Counted from the stretch's first letter, positions 33,715 to 47,012 are shown. The stretch: DNA of 64,000 nucleotides from Nemophila menziesii (GCA_029959085.1 JARWIR010000010.1:31736731-31800730); one strand, 5' to 3'. Translations and numbers: made by a program. Notes: generated by a model not told the origin, from the sequence alone.

Positions 33715-36700
33715 TTGATGGTAGGCACTAGGTATTTTAGTTTTTAGTTTTATTGCTTTATTGAGTCTTTTTGGAGTCATAAGGACACGACTCACTTTTG
33801 AGTTTGGGGTGGGGTTCGTTGCCTCATCCCAATTTTTTGTGTTTTACATGCTTTTCCAAAAGAATTTTTTTAGGGTTGCGTTTGACTGTAGAGTGTTCTA
33901 AATGCCCCCATCAAGCATGCTTTTCATGAATTTATGATAGAAAATTGTTGACTTTAGGAGTTAGTGTAAAACACACTTTGATTGCATGCGAATATGAAGT
34001 AATTGATAGGATGAATGTATGAACAATTCAAAAGAAGTAAACTTGTACTTAAGGATAATGGGTGGTTTGTAGAACGTGAGATCTAAATGAGTAGAGAACC
34101 CACTTAGGTATGAACTAGAGGCAAGATGTGTAGACAGGATGATGATAGAGGCAGTTCTTTGTTAGCCATTTGAATCCTTTTTGGCCTTCTATCCCTGAAT
34201 TAATTATAGCCTTCTTAGCCAATTTTTTAGCCTTTAAGCCTTTCTTTTGTCGCCACATTATAAGCCAATATCCCTTTAGATTGTTAAGCATGACCATATG
34301 ACCCGTACTTGAATCACGATCCTGAGACTTCCTGTCTTGAGCTTGAGTTTGGGTGGTGGGTCCACTATATGGGAATTTACATTGGGTTGGAATTTTTGAG
34401 CTTATCAATTATGCTCGGTTATGTATTTTGATGATTCACAGATTTATGATATGTAACCCTTTGCAGGGGTAATAGTGAATGAAAAAGAAGCCACGAGCTA
34501 AAGTTATAAAAAGGCATAACTTATGAAATAACATGATATATCAACATCAAAAAGGGAATCATAGCTATACAAAAAGAAAAAAAATGAATAAATAATTTGG
34601 AAAGAGTATATATTCGGACCGGCAAAGTGGAATTTTATGTGTATCATCTTTAGTGCTTATTGGGTTAATTTGGGGACGCTACATTAGCGCGTCAAATGGG
34701 TTGAGTGAGAACGTTATTCGAGTGTAAACTCAAGCTCTTGAACAGTTTCTTGATGGTAAGTGAGGAGAGAGCCAAAAGCTCACTTCAAATTTACCAAATA
34801 TACATACCATACCGTCCTTCAGACTACGCTAAAACCGTAAAGACCTCGTGATTCCTAGATGCACAGTGAGTCAATAGGGAGTATGCTAAGTGGAGCGTTC
34901 AAAGCAAGTAAAGATTGAGGAACACCTTATAGCCACTATCTTGAGATAAGTAATAAGCGTAACCTTCTAGCATTGTGAAATTAATTTTGGATTGATATGA
35001 TTTTGTATTTGATTTTGCATGATAAGTGTATGTGTATATTAATTCCTAGAGTAGACTATGTGAGATTTTTTTAAATTTGTGCTTTGGAAATATTTTCTAG
35101 ATTCTACCTGCTGCGTTCACCTAAAAGGGGCCTTGTTTTAATTTGACTTTGTCGGGACGACAAAGGTTTGAGTTGGGTATCTTGATGTCTTCCTATTTGT
35201 TCTAAATATTATCCCTTTGGAGACATCATTTTAGACTATTTGCATTTTTAGAGCTTTTGCGCTTTAATTTGATTACTTTTAGTGCAAAGTTAGTATGTTA
35301 TTAAATTTAAATACAAGGTGGAGAAGTGAGAATTAGAGTCTTAGCTTATTTTTAGTGTGTTAGTAAGTATTTGAGTTGAGTTTCTAATTTTAGAGTGCAC
35401 TTTCCTATTTCTAGTCTTGAATTATTAGATTTTTTTTAAAGCATATGCAGTTTAATTATTTATTTAATGCGAAGCTTTAAAAGATATATGGTAATTGATT
35501 AGAGACCAAGTCAAGTCCAAGAAGGAAGGGATAGATATTTACATGGAAATAAGAAGATTGAGGAAGGATATATGCAAAGAAGGAAAATATAAAGCTGCCT
35601 TATGAATCTAGACTCCAACCACGTTTCAAAGACGAGTCTATAGCTTAAGATTGGCTAGGAATTTGGGAGAATGGTATACACCAATGGAAAGAGCTTTCCA
35701 AGACAAGCGGTTTCGACTATTGGAACGCCTCAAACGGATAAGTATTGAGAGAGATATGACCAAAACAAATCAGCAGCAGAATCTTACCTTTCCTAAATTT
35801 TAGGGTTACGAATTAAAGAGTTCTTGACTTGTCTTCCACTCCAAGTAAATTTGACCTAGGTCTTCCTAACACCTATAAATACACCCCTTAGCCTCCTCTT
35901 TTACTTACACTTCATATAATTATCAAAGAGGCTTAAGGATTCAAGTCAGAGCAAGCATGAAGGAAGTCATCTTCTCCAATTCAAAGCCAAACCCAACCTC
36001 TTTATTAGGTTTTATTTATTTTCTTTCTGTAAAATATTATGTCTTTTAATTTAGTTGTTTTAGTTTTATTTTCCGTTATGAACTAAACTTATTAAGTGCT
36101 TGAGAATCGCTATATGGGTTGAACTTTAATTTATTTAATTGATGTTTTCTGATTTGGGATTTTTATAATTTAATTCAAATTGAGTAATTTAGTATTGTTT
36201 ATTATCGTAAGTTAATTTCACTATCATTGACGTCGCGAATCAATGGTAGGTTTGAGTAATTAGGCTATTCACTTTGGTGGGGAAGTGATCATCTTGATGG
36301 GGGGTTTAATTACAGACATATGTAATAAACGTAAGATAGAAATTATTGATCCTAACAGACTTAGTTAATCTTATAGCCAATTGGGTAGAGAACCTGACAT
36401 TCGAAGGTGGATTATGATCTCCCTGGCGGGGTTTGTAACATCTGAGAATAGCTCCTAAGTCCACCTGACGGGGGTTAGGAGAATCTAGAATATCGACTAT
36501 TACTAGTTACTAATTTGTCTCTTAGAATAAGCATTGATTAAGTTTATTTTGGTGGAACCTAGCGTGACTCAAGTACTATTCTCTCATCTTTTCGTCTCTT
36601 CATATTTATTTTCTTGCATTAGTTTTAATTTAGTTTAATATTTACTTTATTTGCACTTTAGTACTTAAACAAAAACCAAACAAAAATTTATCTCTTTACT

Positions 36701-36872
36701 TTTAATTTTTATTCAAAGCAACTATTTCCATTTCTTGCATAACTTTTGTCTTACCTAATCCGTCCCTGAGATCGAAATCCCATTTACCGGATATTACTTG
36801 GACGACCCGTATACTTGCGGTACGTGTCTTGCCTTTTTAGGTGTGTTATTTAGAACACACTAGGAGACACCA
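33715..36872 (+). mobile_element. 3' part of an Athila-like retrotransposon with 3' LTR
   Basis: 33715-35182 is noncoding and matches the style of Athila 3' regions (GGCCTTCTATCCCTGAATTA, GGGACGACAAAGGTTTGAG). No pol is present upstream. The LTR then starts TGATGTCTTCC. The short minus-strand frame near 34115-34408 is a shadow. Confidence 0.7.
35183..36872 (+). repeat. Athila-like LTR (1,690 bp)
   Basis: Starts TGATGTCTTCC and ends GGAGACACCA. It resembles the solo LTR at 45432-47000 at both ends and the LTR at 6560-7791 in the middle. TATAAATA is at 35874-35881, in the same ACCTATAAATACACCC context as the first copy. The bases on each side (TATCT, ACTCC) are not a duplication, as expected for a 3' LTR of a truncated element. 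Confidence 0.8.
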
Positions 36873-37720
36873 ACTCCTCATCTCACCTCGCCTGACTTAC
36901 TCACCGATTCTCAAAACGTCCTGTAGTCGTAATATTTTCACAGGTTTGAAACTTATTTTTACACTTCAACTTCTTACTTATTTTTAATTCGATTAGCATT
37001 CGAAATTGATCGTGCAATTTCTTAATATCAGTATCTCTAAAATTTGATTAGTGAAGTGTGTGTTGTCAGGTTTTCTTGAGAATTAGCTCTGATTAGCTTT
37101 GCTTGATCCAAAATTGAAATGGATTTTTATTTAAAGGAACATTCTCTCCTCCAATATGTGAATTGTAGTTTTTTGTAGCCTGTGTGTGTGTTATAGGGAC
37201 TTACAGTGCTATTTCTCATTTTGCTCATTTTGCTCATTTTGCTCATTATGTGCGTGTGCTGTCTATTGCTTATTTTTCTCATAACATCAATGTGATTCAA
37301 ATCCATTCAATTGTGATTCAGTTATGACTCAATTGTGACTCAACAGTGATTCATTTGTGATTCAGTTGTTATTCAGTTTTGATTCAAATGTGATATGTCC
37401 TTGATCCTATGTGTATCCGTGAGTGTGTTAATAGAATACTATTTGTCCATGATGGTTTGTGTGTGCGTGAATGTGTTAATGGAATAGTGTGTCCATACAA
37501 TTTTTGAAAAAAGGAATTTTAGTGCGCGTTAACTTTGAGTTTGAAGGTTTTGTGTTGAGTTAATTGCAGGGACCGTCAAATATTTATGACCTTTTCAAGC
37601 AGGTTTGTGATGTTTCATTATCTTTTCCTTGTATACTTTGAAGTTGGAACTTTATCTTAATTTATATTTAATTTGTATTCTTAGATATTAAATTATTGTC
37701 TAATGTGTGTTATGTTGTAC
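36873..37720. other. Intergenic with GTGATTCA-type repeats
   Basis: No clear gene. 37288-37392 holds imperfect repeats of GTGATTCA(G/A)TT. A possible 35-base exon flanked by AG and GT lies near 37570-37604 (GGACCGTCAAATATTTATG...), unassigned. Confidence 0.5.
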
Positions 37721-37810
37721 TTTATTCCAACAACATTGACTCTTGATTCAGGAGTTACAAGACCACCACCACTTTTAAGTGAGGCTGATTTGTTAGAGTG
37801 TATGGACAAG
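37721..37810 (+). pseudogene. Isolated exon of a DNA topoisomerase III-alpha-like gene
   Basis: Thirty codons in one frame reading [20 protein letters not shown] then [10 protein letters not shown], followed by a good donor GTGAGT. This matches the type IA topoisomerase III segment before the AGIGTDATMHDHI motif. I see no neighbouring topoisomerase exons and no AG acceptor at the left border, so it is a fragment, probably captured by a mobile element or left after deletion. The full enzyme resolves recombination intermediates with RecQ helicase; no function is expected here. Confidence 0.75.
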
Positions 37811-37849
37811 GTGAGTGATTTTCTTAATGCATGAGAATTTATTCATTTT

Positions 37850-38290
37850 AATTATGGAATTGCACTATAAGTCCCTAATTGAGGTAAATGCACTATATGT
37901 CCTTATCTAATGCAAAAAAGGCACTATAGATCTCTCTGTTATGCGAAAATTGCATTGCAGGTTCCGTATCTTGAATTGCATTATGGGTCCCTTTATTATG
38001 CAGGATTGCACTATACATCCTTCTTTTATGCAACAAGGCACTACATGTCCTTAAATTATGCAAAAATCGCACTATAGGTCCCTAATCCAATCTCTTGAGC
38101 CAATTGCTATATATGTCCTTATATTATGCAAAAAAAAACTATAGGTTCCTAACTCAATATATCGAGTTAGCTGCACTATATGTCCTTATATTATGCAAAA
38201 GGTTTCACTAAAGGTCCCTAACCCAATCTTTTAAGCTAACTGCACTATATTATGCAAAAAATTGCACTAAAGGTTCCTATATAATGCAAC
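37850..38290 (+). repeat. Degenerate minisatellite (TTATGCAAAAATGCACTATAGG type)
   Basis: Ten or more degenerate units of about 30-45 bp built on GCACTATA(G/T)GTCC and TTATGCAAAA, often with CCCTAA. It follows directly after the topoisomerase-like exon and its donor site. Confidence 0.8.
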
Positions 38291-38299
38291 TTGGATTAA

Positions 38300-40412
38300 T
38301 ACTTCTTACATTTAAATGTTTTTTTTATCAAAAAACCATTTTATATCCACAATACAATTAGTACAAATCAAATCCCCTACTTGCTTTTTTAGATGTTACT
38401 ACGTGGAAAAAGCCTAAGTATTTCAGAGAAGATTAATTACCTATTTTTCATGATTAATTCCTTTCAGGTACAATAGTATTTTAAATTGTTAACGTGCATA
38501 TTATTATCCTACTATATAGTATTTGAAATTAAATTGTTATGTGCATAGTCTAGAAGATGAGATAGTGAATTAAAAGATAATGAAACTAACAGGTCTTCAG
38601 TGTTGGCATAGCCTATCATATGGGCGTTTTCAAGTAAGGCTTACCTTGCAAACTGATTCATATTATTTTTAAATGGAATTTTACCTTACCTTGCAGATTT
38701 AATAAAAAATTGTCAAGGATACTGAAAAATTGTTGTCTCCGAGTATTGATAAGCTTAATTTGCACAATGTATTTTTCTTTTTAATTTATGCTCTTTAGGT
38801 TGTGAAAGCTTTATAGTTGTCAGTCTTTTAATTACTACACTTTCTTTGACTTTTAGTTTGATGCAATGGGATGATATACTATCTCAGCAGCTGAAATCGA
38901 AAACATATAGATTGCTCTATGAAGGATTATTGCCTTAGGCCTATAAGGTCACTTGAATATTGAATTATATTAGGGTATATATACACAACTAGTTATTGAA
39001 ATGTTTCAGTATATATCTTAAAGTTATTGCAATGTCTATATTTGTAATTGTGATGTGTTAGCCATGATAGGGGATTTTGTAGATTTGTTTCATCTTGGGA
39101 ACAAATTGAATCTGTAAATATTCTACAAAGAGATATATACTTTCAAGGTAGGTTTTTTTCATACCTAGGTTTGTTTATCTTCCATGGCCATATGTAGGAT
39201 TGTGTGACCATCGTTATTTTGGGCATACAGAAACTCTTTATTGCTTATTGTCTCTATTAGAAGCTTCATTGCCTCACATGTAATAGTCTCTATTAGAAGC
39301 TTCGTTGCCAGTGATCAAGTTGTTGTAGCGAGTAGATAACAACTGCAACGACATGCATATCATCGCAGATTAATTCATAACAACGATTATTCATTTAACT
39401 TTTTTTTTATTTTCTCAATATGCATATTGTCGTCACTATTTTTCTCTAGCGACTAAACTTTTCATCGCCAATAAGGATCTCGAACTAGCGACGGTTTTAG
39501 TCATTGGCGAAATCAATTCCTTGCCAGTCAGTACATACTGGCGACAACACACATATTATCGCGGAAAGAGGTCGCAAATGATCACAAATGTAGTAGTGAT
39601 ATTACAAATAAGACAACACAATAACACCCTAAATAAGAAGAAATGACTTAATATTTTATAATTTGACTGACAAAAATTAATATGACATAAATTTAATCGA
39701 TTAGATTATCAAAGGTTGCACAAATTTGTGAAAAAAGGGAAAAGACAAAAGAATAATCACGTCTTACATCGGCATTGCGTGTATAATAAGCAATGCAGTG
39801 TAGATATATTTGATCGTATACACCCAATGCAATGTATATATATTTGATCGTTACGAATCAAGTTTTTTTTAGTAGAATTATTTTCACTTTGTTATCTACA
39901 TATGAGATTTGTTAGGCAAAATATATATAGAGAAGTAATTTAGTTTTCGATAATTTTGAAAACAAATTAAAATATTGGACGATTGAATTGTTTGTGCAAC
40001 ATTTTTAAACCAAAGGAATATAAGATTTGCGTAAGATGTAAATTATAAAGAAACAACAATAAACTTAATTAGAGTAGTTAAAAAGTCTAGGTGAAAGATA
40101 AAATATAGGTCAATGACATATTTGCAACAGAAAACAAAATGCATTTCAAAGTTTTTTTTTCAAAATTACTTGAATTGATAATAAAATCATTTTGAACATA
40201 ACAAATACCAAGCAACAAAAATTACCAAACTTTTTTCATTCAAATTAAATTGCCCCATTAATAGGAAAGTAGTAATTTCAATAACGGTCTTATACCTCAT
40301 ACCACACCCATATAAATATGTTATAAGATTTTATAAAATTCAGATATCATAATTCAAAAGTATCTTAATTAAAAAGTAAAAAAATATCAGATAAAAAAAT
40401 ATTATCCCAAAA
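38300..40412. other. Long AT-rich region without a gene
   Basis: No coding sequence I can support. 39330-39598 has alternating GCGACGAC-type and GTCGC motifs and ends, on the other strand, CACTACTACATTTGTG, like a CACTA MITE terminus; the other end was not found. The last 150 bases before the pectin methylesterase start are AT-rich with several TATA-like strings (TATAAATATG near 40313). Confidence 0.5.
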
Positions 40413-42195
40413 ATGGGTTCAGATGGAAAGAAGAAAAAGATTTTAATCATCGGGTTATCTGTTGTTCTCCTAGTAATTGTGGCGGGTGGTGTGAGTTATG
40501 CTGTTACCCGTAAATATTCAAAATCTGAAGAAAAGGAAAATAATGATACGACATCGATATCATATAAAGCTATCAAAGTCATTTGTGAACCGACTAATTA
40601 CAAGAAGACATGTGAGAGAAGTCTTGCATCAGCTAATACTAGTAATCCAAAAGACTTGTTAAAGGTGGCCTTCCAAGCTACGTTAACCAACATAGGTGAA
40701 GTTGTTCAGAACTCTTCTATTCTAAAAAAGGATTATATGGATCCTATGACTTCGCAGGCCATGGACATTTGCAAGGAAGTCTTGGACACTTCAGTAGAAG
40801 ACATCCAGAGTTCTATCAACAAAGTTGAAACATCAAAGTTTGATGAGTTGGGTAGTGCGATTGCTGATCTCAAGACATGGATTGGTGGTGCAATAACATT
40901 CCAAGAAACTTGTTTGGATGCTTTTGAGAACACAACAGGTGACACTGGTGAGAGAATGAAGAAACTTTTAAAAATGGGTGGTGAACTCACCAGCAATAGC
41001 CTTGCCATGGTGTCTAGCTTTACACAAGTCCTTGAGCAATTACATATTCCCGTTCCAATAAGTTTTCAAGTCCAAGATGACGAAACAGATGTGGACGATG
41101 TTGGTTTTCCTTCATATGTTGACGGTACAGTTCGTCGGCTTCTTTCAAGTAGAGCCCATCCCAGACCTAATGTTATTGTTGCTAAGGATGGAACGGGACA
41201 ATTCAAGACCATCAATGAAGCCCTCCAAACCATTCCAAAGAACAACAACAATCCTTTCATTATCTTTATCAAGGCTGGTGTATATGATGAGCATGTACAT
41301 ATCTTAAAAAGTGCAACAAGGGTTGTGCTTATCGGTGAAGGACCAACAAAGACCAGGATCACTGGACACAAGAACTATGTTGATGGTGTTAATACTTTTC
41401 AAACTGCCACAGTTAGTAAGTATTTGTCCTAGAGACTCAACTTTGACAGGTTTATCTTGTTTAAATTTTCATTTTAATATTTTAGACTGATACTTATCCA
41501 TAATTAATACAGTCGTTGATGGAGACAACTTTATAGCGAAGGACATAGGATTTGAGAACTCTGCTGGAGCAATTAAGCACCAAGCCGTGGCACTTCGAGT
41601 TACAGGTGATTTTTCTGTCTTCTTCAACTGCAATATGGATGGTTACCAAGACACATTATATGCCCACAACAAACGTCAATTCTATAAAGACTGCACCATC
41701 ACTGGGACAATTGACTTTGTCTTTGGTGATGCACAAGCAATCTTCCAAAATTGTAAATTCATTGTTAGGAAACCACTCCCTAACCAGGATTGCATGGTCA
41801 CAGCTCAAGGTAGAAAAGATAGAAATGGCCCTGGAGCATTAATCTTACAATACTGTAAAATTCTTGCTACACCAGAATTCCTTGCTGCAGGAACCACAGT
41901 TAAGGCCTACCTTGGACGTCCATGGAAGGAGTACTCGAGGACAATAATAATGAATTCACTCATTGATGGATTTATTGCTCCCGAAGGTTGGTCTCCATGG
42001 ATGGGAACCTTTGCTCTTGATACATTGTACTACGTAGAGTACCAAAATATGGGTCAAGGTGCAGGGATTTCTCAAAGGGTGAGATGGAAGGGTATCCACA
42101 ACATTACTCCTCAAATTGCTAAGAGGTTTAGACGTAGACGGTTTTACGAGGGAAGTGATCGATGGATTAAAGAAGCTGTTGCATTGAGCCTATGA
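40413..42195 (+). CDS. Pectin methylesterase with PMEI pro-region (type I pectinesterase)
   Basis: Two exons, 40413-41415 and 41513-42195, with GT-AG intron; 561 aa, intact. Residues 9-31 form a signal-anchor (ILIIGLSVVLLVIVAGGV). A PMEI pro-domain (about 51-212) has the four conserved cysteines C58, C67, C120, C167. RRLL at 241-244 is the usual processing site before the mature enzyme. The catalytic domain (about 252-550) has GVYDE, QAVALRV (Q358), YQDTLYAH (Q380, D381), GTIDFVFGD (D402) and LGRPWKEYSRT (R470, W472), all catalytic residues present. It removes methyl esters from cell-wall homogalacturonan. Odd points: the conserved GR-D-P-N-stretch reads GRKDRNGPG, and the C-terminus is very basic (KRFRRRRF). 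The domain layout and basic mature enzyme resemble pollen-type PMEs (inference). Confidence 0.95.
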
Positions 42196-42311
42196 ATGAT
42201 CCAATAAAGCTATAAGTTGATCAAGATCATTGTTATTTCATGATGTACAAATGTTTAAGAAAAAAATTTAAAATATGAAAAAATATGCGAAGAAAAAGAA
42301 AAAAACATAAA

Positions 42312-42356
<45 letters not shown>

Positions 42357-42710
42357 CATTTTTATTATTATGTTTGATAAATTTTTAATGTTTATTTGAT
42401 TTTCAAATTATTAATGAATAATTTCTTGTAACTCCATTTATAAAATTTCACAATGCAATGGTAATTAAAAATTCTATAAACATATGAAATTGAGATTTAA
42501 TGTATGATTTATTCGAAAATAAATTAACATTGGTATTAGTTGTATAAATGACTCAATATTTTATAATAATGTTAATAAACCTCTAAATGTCAAAAATATG
42601 TAAAATATGAACGGTGAAAACACTTTTAAAAAATATGAGTTGTATATTGGGTTTTATTACCCAATTAATATATAACTTATTATAACCGATACACATACAA
42701 TAAATAATAG

Positions 42711-42772
<62 letters not shown>

Positions 42773-44560
42773 GGTATATCCCGTGTCTGAAGACACTATG
42801 AAAAATAAAAATTCTGCTAATATGCAATGGAACTTATATTTCAGCCAAAAACTGAAGGAAACACGTTATTTTAAGCATGCACATCAACAAGGTTAAGGTC
42901 ATTATACATATTGAATTTGAAAGCAACACGAATAATAGACATGGTCTACATAAATCTAATGAAGTTCCCAAGTTATCAAACACAAGCTCAATATAAAATC
43001 AGTGTATAATTTATCAAACATTCAGGCAATACTTTAAAAAAACAAAAAATATTCAATATGTAACGGAATTGAAATGTGTGAATCGTACATCGTCGAAATT
43101 TTAAAATCAGTAGATGTCATAACTCCAAAAAAGATATTTGTGTCAACGTACACATATCTTCCAATTGGAGAAACCTGAACGACGATCTTCAATTTGAAAA
43201 ACATAAATAATTAGTATATGAAGATACGGCCAAATACATACATATTCATATTTTTATTTGAATATAGTAATTAAAATCATGTTGTAAGTATGCAAAGTGA
43301 GAAAGAAAATGTATGTGTTGTACAAATACCTTCAGATTTTGCTGGTTTCAGAGGAAACTTCACTGATTTTGGTGGTTTTCAACATATTAATAAGAAAAAA
43401 AATCACTTCAACATTTAAAGGTTTGTGTCTTGGGAATGTTAGAACTTACCAAACTGGTAACTTTTTTTCAACTTATTATATTCTTTTTATTTATCAAAAT
43501 CACCGTGAATTTTTGGATCTGCACGTGCACATGGATCCTATAAAAATCCGTCTTCAATCTCGGAGTGAAAATCCTACTACATCTAACATAGTCTTATAGA
43601 GCTCATAATTGTATATTTTGTTCAAAGTTTACATCTCCCAAGTGTATTTTTTATTTTATTATACGAAGTAGAATTTATATCTTGATGAAAAAGGTAGATA
43701 GGTTCAGTAACGCCCGTTTATATTAACATGATATATACTAATTAATTGAATATAAAATTTGGAGAAAACATAAAAAATATATCATTATCGATGAGCTAAA
43801 ATCAATTTTAGGCCATATATTTAAAAAATATTATTTTTGAACCATGCGTTTCAAAGTGTATTTTTTTTGGCCAAATATTTGTTGTATAGAAAACACTTCT
43901 CTCGTAAGAAATTAAATTAAATATAGTGTTCTACATATATTTGGAGGTTGAGAAAAAAAAGATACTGATTTCAAATAATCCAGATATCTTCATAATAACT
44001 CTCAATGAAGATAGAGAAATTGAGATCCGAAATTTACTTGTGATTCTAAATATATTAACTAAATATCATAAATGATTTCAACATGGGAATTGTGTTTGGC
44101 CAGATTATGGAATATGATTCTTACATTTATTTCATCATATTTTTCGTGTCCCAATTTCTATATTATCATTTGATTATGTCTATACAAAATGGTTGAAACA
44201 TTGTTTATGCCGATATAATTTTGTTTGGCCAAATTGTAGAATGTCATTCTCATAAATAAAAGGACATAGCCTGCAATTCAGATATTATACAGAATATTGT
44301 ATAGCAATATTATTGATTATTTATGTCCTATAAGTCTCTCTCGAATGAAATATCAATTGCTCTCCATATATCTCTTTTTCTCATGGGTTAGTGTCCCATA
44401 TTCTTAGTATTCAGCATCTGTTCGAATATGTACACTTCCAACTGTACGAATATGTAACTTTACTGGGACAACAGTTACGTTACTTGAAGTATATCTACAT
44501 AAGTAAGTTTTCATATTAAGAAATGTAACGTATAAGTAACTATTAACACAAATTTGCAGC
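42196..44560. other. Intergenic, two TA microsatellites
   Basis: No gene seen; short frames such as 43297-43599 show no recognisable domain. (TA)n runs are at about 42318-42350 and 42716-42769. Confidence 0.5.
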
Positions 44561-44569
44561 TGCTTATCC

Positions 44570-45040
44570 ATCATATACCGGAAATGCAATCCTACTACTT
44601 GGCCTTCCACAGATCGAGCCTGTAAAAGATAGAATTTTATTTAAAGAAATTGAAGGACATGAAAGATAAATTAATATAATATACTTTAATGGTCATCTCC
44701 AATTGAAAAGGGTCAAGAAATCTGCACACCTACCCACTAAGAATGTTCCCGCAAACAACTCTAGCTGCAAAAGCAATTGCTAATCCTGCAAAAAAAAATT
44801 AAAAAACAAAAAAAACATTAAACTCAAATATATTTTAAAAAAATATATATTCATGAAAACTCACCTCTATGCCTCCCACTGTAAGAATAGATTGTAGAGG
44901 AACTCCACATGCCTCAACAGAAGCCATGAAAGCAATAATAGAAAGACCAATAGAAGATATTTTATCTAACGTCAACAACTTATCTCGGTCAACCCCTTCC
45001 AAGTTTTTAACAGTGAGTAATCGAGTAATCACATTATCCT
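44570..45040 (-). pseudogene. Fragments of an MSL-type mechanosensitive channel gene
   Basis: Reads leftwards. One exon-like block (about 45037-44865) gives ITRLLTVKNLEGVDRDKLLT and ISSIGLSIIAFMASVEACG, then VPLQSILTVGG, and ends at GTGAGT. A second (44785-44734), after TTTTTGCAG, gives LAIAFAARVVCGNILSG. A third (about 44631-44590), after TTTTACAG, gives ARSVEGQVVGLHF. These match successive parts of the MscS-like pore and beta domains of plant organellar MSL proteins. The junction of the first two blocks is out of frame and the piece around the FSRPF motif is missing, so this is a decayed partial copy. The channel family releases ions during osmotic stress in mitochondria or plastids. Confidence 0.75.
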
Positions 45041-45426
45041 GAGAGCTAGCATGAGAGTATTAATGAAAGAAGACTTAAACAATCCATTAAGAAGAACCTC
45101 TTCCCAAAGTATATAAAATTTATACACAAATTTTTATGGTCATATCAAATGACTTGTATTAAACGAACAGGATCATTCAAAAAATTTACCCGAGTAAAAA
45201 TTACTTTAAATTAAAGTGACCCTAGACGTATGAAAAAATTACCCGAATCTTTCAAGTTCTAAGTTTTGGAAATTTTGGTAGACAAACTAGGCATCTGGAA
45301 TGGCTGTGGAGAATGAATGTAAGTTAAAATTATTGGAGTTAAAAGCTAAACGAAACTATCGCTCATAACATTCAGGGTTATCACATCAATTTATCCACCA
45401 AAACCATTTAGATTAGGGTAGCGCAC
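45041..45426. other. Short intergenic stretch
   Basis: AT-rich, no feature seen before the target duplication of the solo LTR. Confidence 0.5.
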
Positions 45427-45431
45427 CTTAT

Positions 45432-47000
45432 TGGTGGTCCTTTGTGTGTTCTAAAAATAAATGCAATAAGGATAAGAGAACCACAACCGCAAGTGTACGG
45501 TTGTCCCAAGTAATATATGTGATAAAACAGATTCGATCTCAGGGACGGAATGGTTGGCTCTAATGCTTATCGAATAGCAGTTAATTGCACGTAAAAGCAT
45601 ATAAATTATTTTGAGAATATTTCTTTGGTTTTTCTAAGACTAAGACAAATAATTAAAATACTAAATTAATGCAAAGATTAAAATAGACGCAAGAAAATAA
45701 AGTATTTTAAGCAAGGTAGGAAAAACAGTACTTGAGAGACGCAAGGGTTTCACCTAATTATCATTCATTTCATGTCATGTTTAAGGGACAAATTGGTAAA
45801 TATGTAATGGTCGGGATTCGGAATTCTCCTTACCCCCGTGAGGATGGACTAAGGAACTACTCTCAAGTGCTACAAACCCCGTCAGGGTGATTATAGTCCA
45901 CTCTCAAGTGATTAAGTCTATTCTACCCAATTGGCCATAGGATTAATTAAGCTCGTCAGAGTCTCTAATTTCTATCCTACATTCATTAAGTAGTTCTGTA
46001 CCCAGACCCCCCCGTCAAGGTGATCCATTCGCCACTAAATGGAATAACCTAGATACTAAAGCCTATGATTGGTTAATTACGCCATTCATAGTAAATAAAA
46101 GAAAATTAATTACCCAATTTGATTTCAATTATAAAAATCCCAAATCCAAACACATGAAACGAAATCAAATTGGGATTAACCCATTATGCGTTCTCAAGCA
46201 CTATTTAAGTTTAGCTCATAATAATTGAAAATACAAAAACTAAAGAAATAATTGAGTTCATAATGTTTTACAGAATAAAATAGAAGAACCTATAAGGAGT
46301 TGAATTGGCTGAGAATTGGAGATATAGACAGTCTCCAGCTCTTGCATCTTCTCTTCCTTGCTCTAGCTTTTTCTCTGTGTCTGATTCTTAAACCTATGTA
46401 ATATTATGAAAAAAATGTGTGAAAATAGAAGTCCAAAGCCCTTTTATAAGCTAAAATTCGGACAAGGGCTTTTCATAGGGATTAAATGAAAATTAGAAAA
46501 GCCCAAGTCCACTAATTAAGCCCAAATCCCGTAACTGTTGCACCACCTTCACTAAATCAGCTCTAAACGGCTCGTTTCAACTCGGATTGACCTCATTCCA
46601 GTTGCTAAATTTCCGTAACTCAATGGGAAACAATTTCTCTTCAGAAGTCAGAGGTTAAATCCACTCTTAGATGGCTCGTAATCAGCAATCTTTGTCAACT
46701 TTCCAGATTTACAGCTTCAAATTATCAATTCTTTTGTGATATTTCTTCTTGATTTGACTTCATTACACGATCTTTGACTTTATTATTTAGTTCCTCTCCT
46801 AGATAGTATTCAAAACCTACAACTTTTCACTCAAAACAACCATATTACGCGCAAAAGTTTAATAAATGAAAATTACTAGAATTAAAAGAGGAAAATCGAT
46901 TCATTGCATTTTAATACCAAAAGTCTATCTAAATAGTCGAATAAATACCAAAAATGATGTCTCCCAAGGGCATAAAATTAGAACATTTAGGGAGACATCA
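45432..47000 (-). mobile_element. Solo LTR of the Athila-like family
   Basis: 1,569 bp on the minus strand, starting TGATGTCTCCC and ending GGACCACCA, flanked by the perfect 5-bp duplication CTTAT (45427-45431, 47001-47005). Its ends and several inner blocks match the LTR at 35183-36872 (for example TGTTCTAA near the start and AGAACACAC near the end). A complete LTR with target duplication and no internal region is the product of LTR-LTR recombination. Confidence 0.93.
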
Positions 47001-47012
47001 CTTATACAATTG

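Noticed and set aside
34115..34408. Minus-strand 97-codon frame
   Set aside because: It lies opposite a typical Athila-like 3' noncoding region and shows no domain.
39330..39598. Complete CACTA MITE
   Set aside because: Only one CACTA-like end (at 39598) is visible; I found no matching left end or 3-bp duplication.
41552..41842. Second reading frame in pectin methylesterase exon 2
   Set aside because: The frame from 41513 joined to exon 1 has all catalytic motifs; this one is a shadow.
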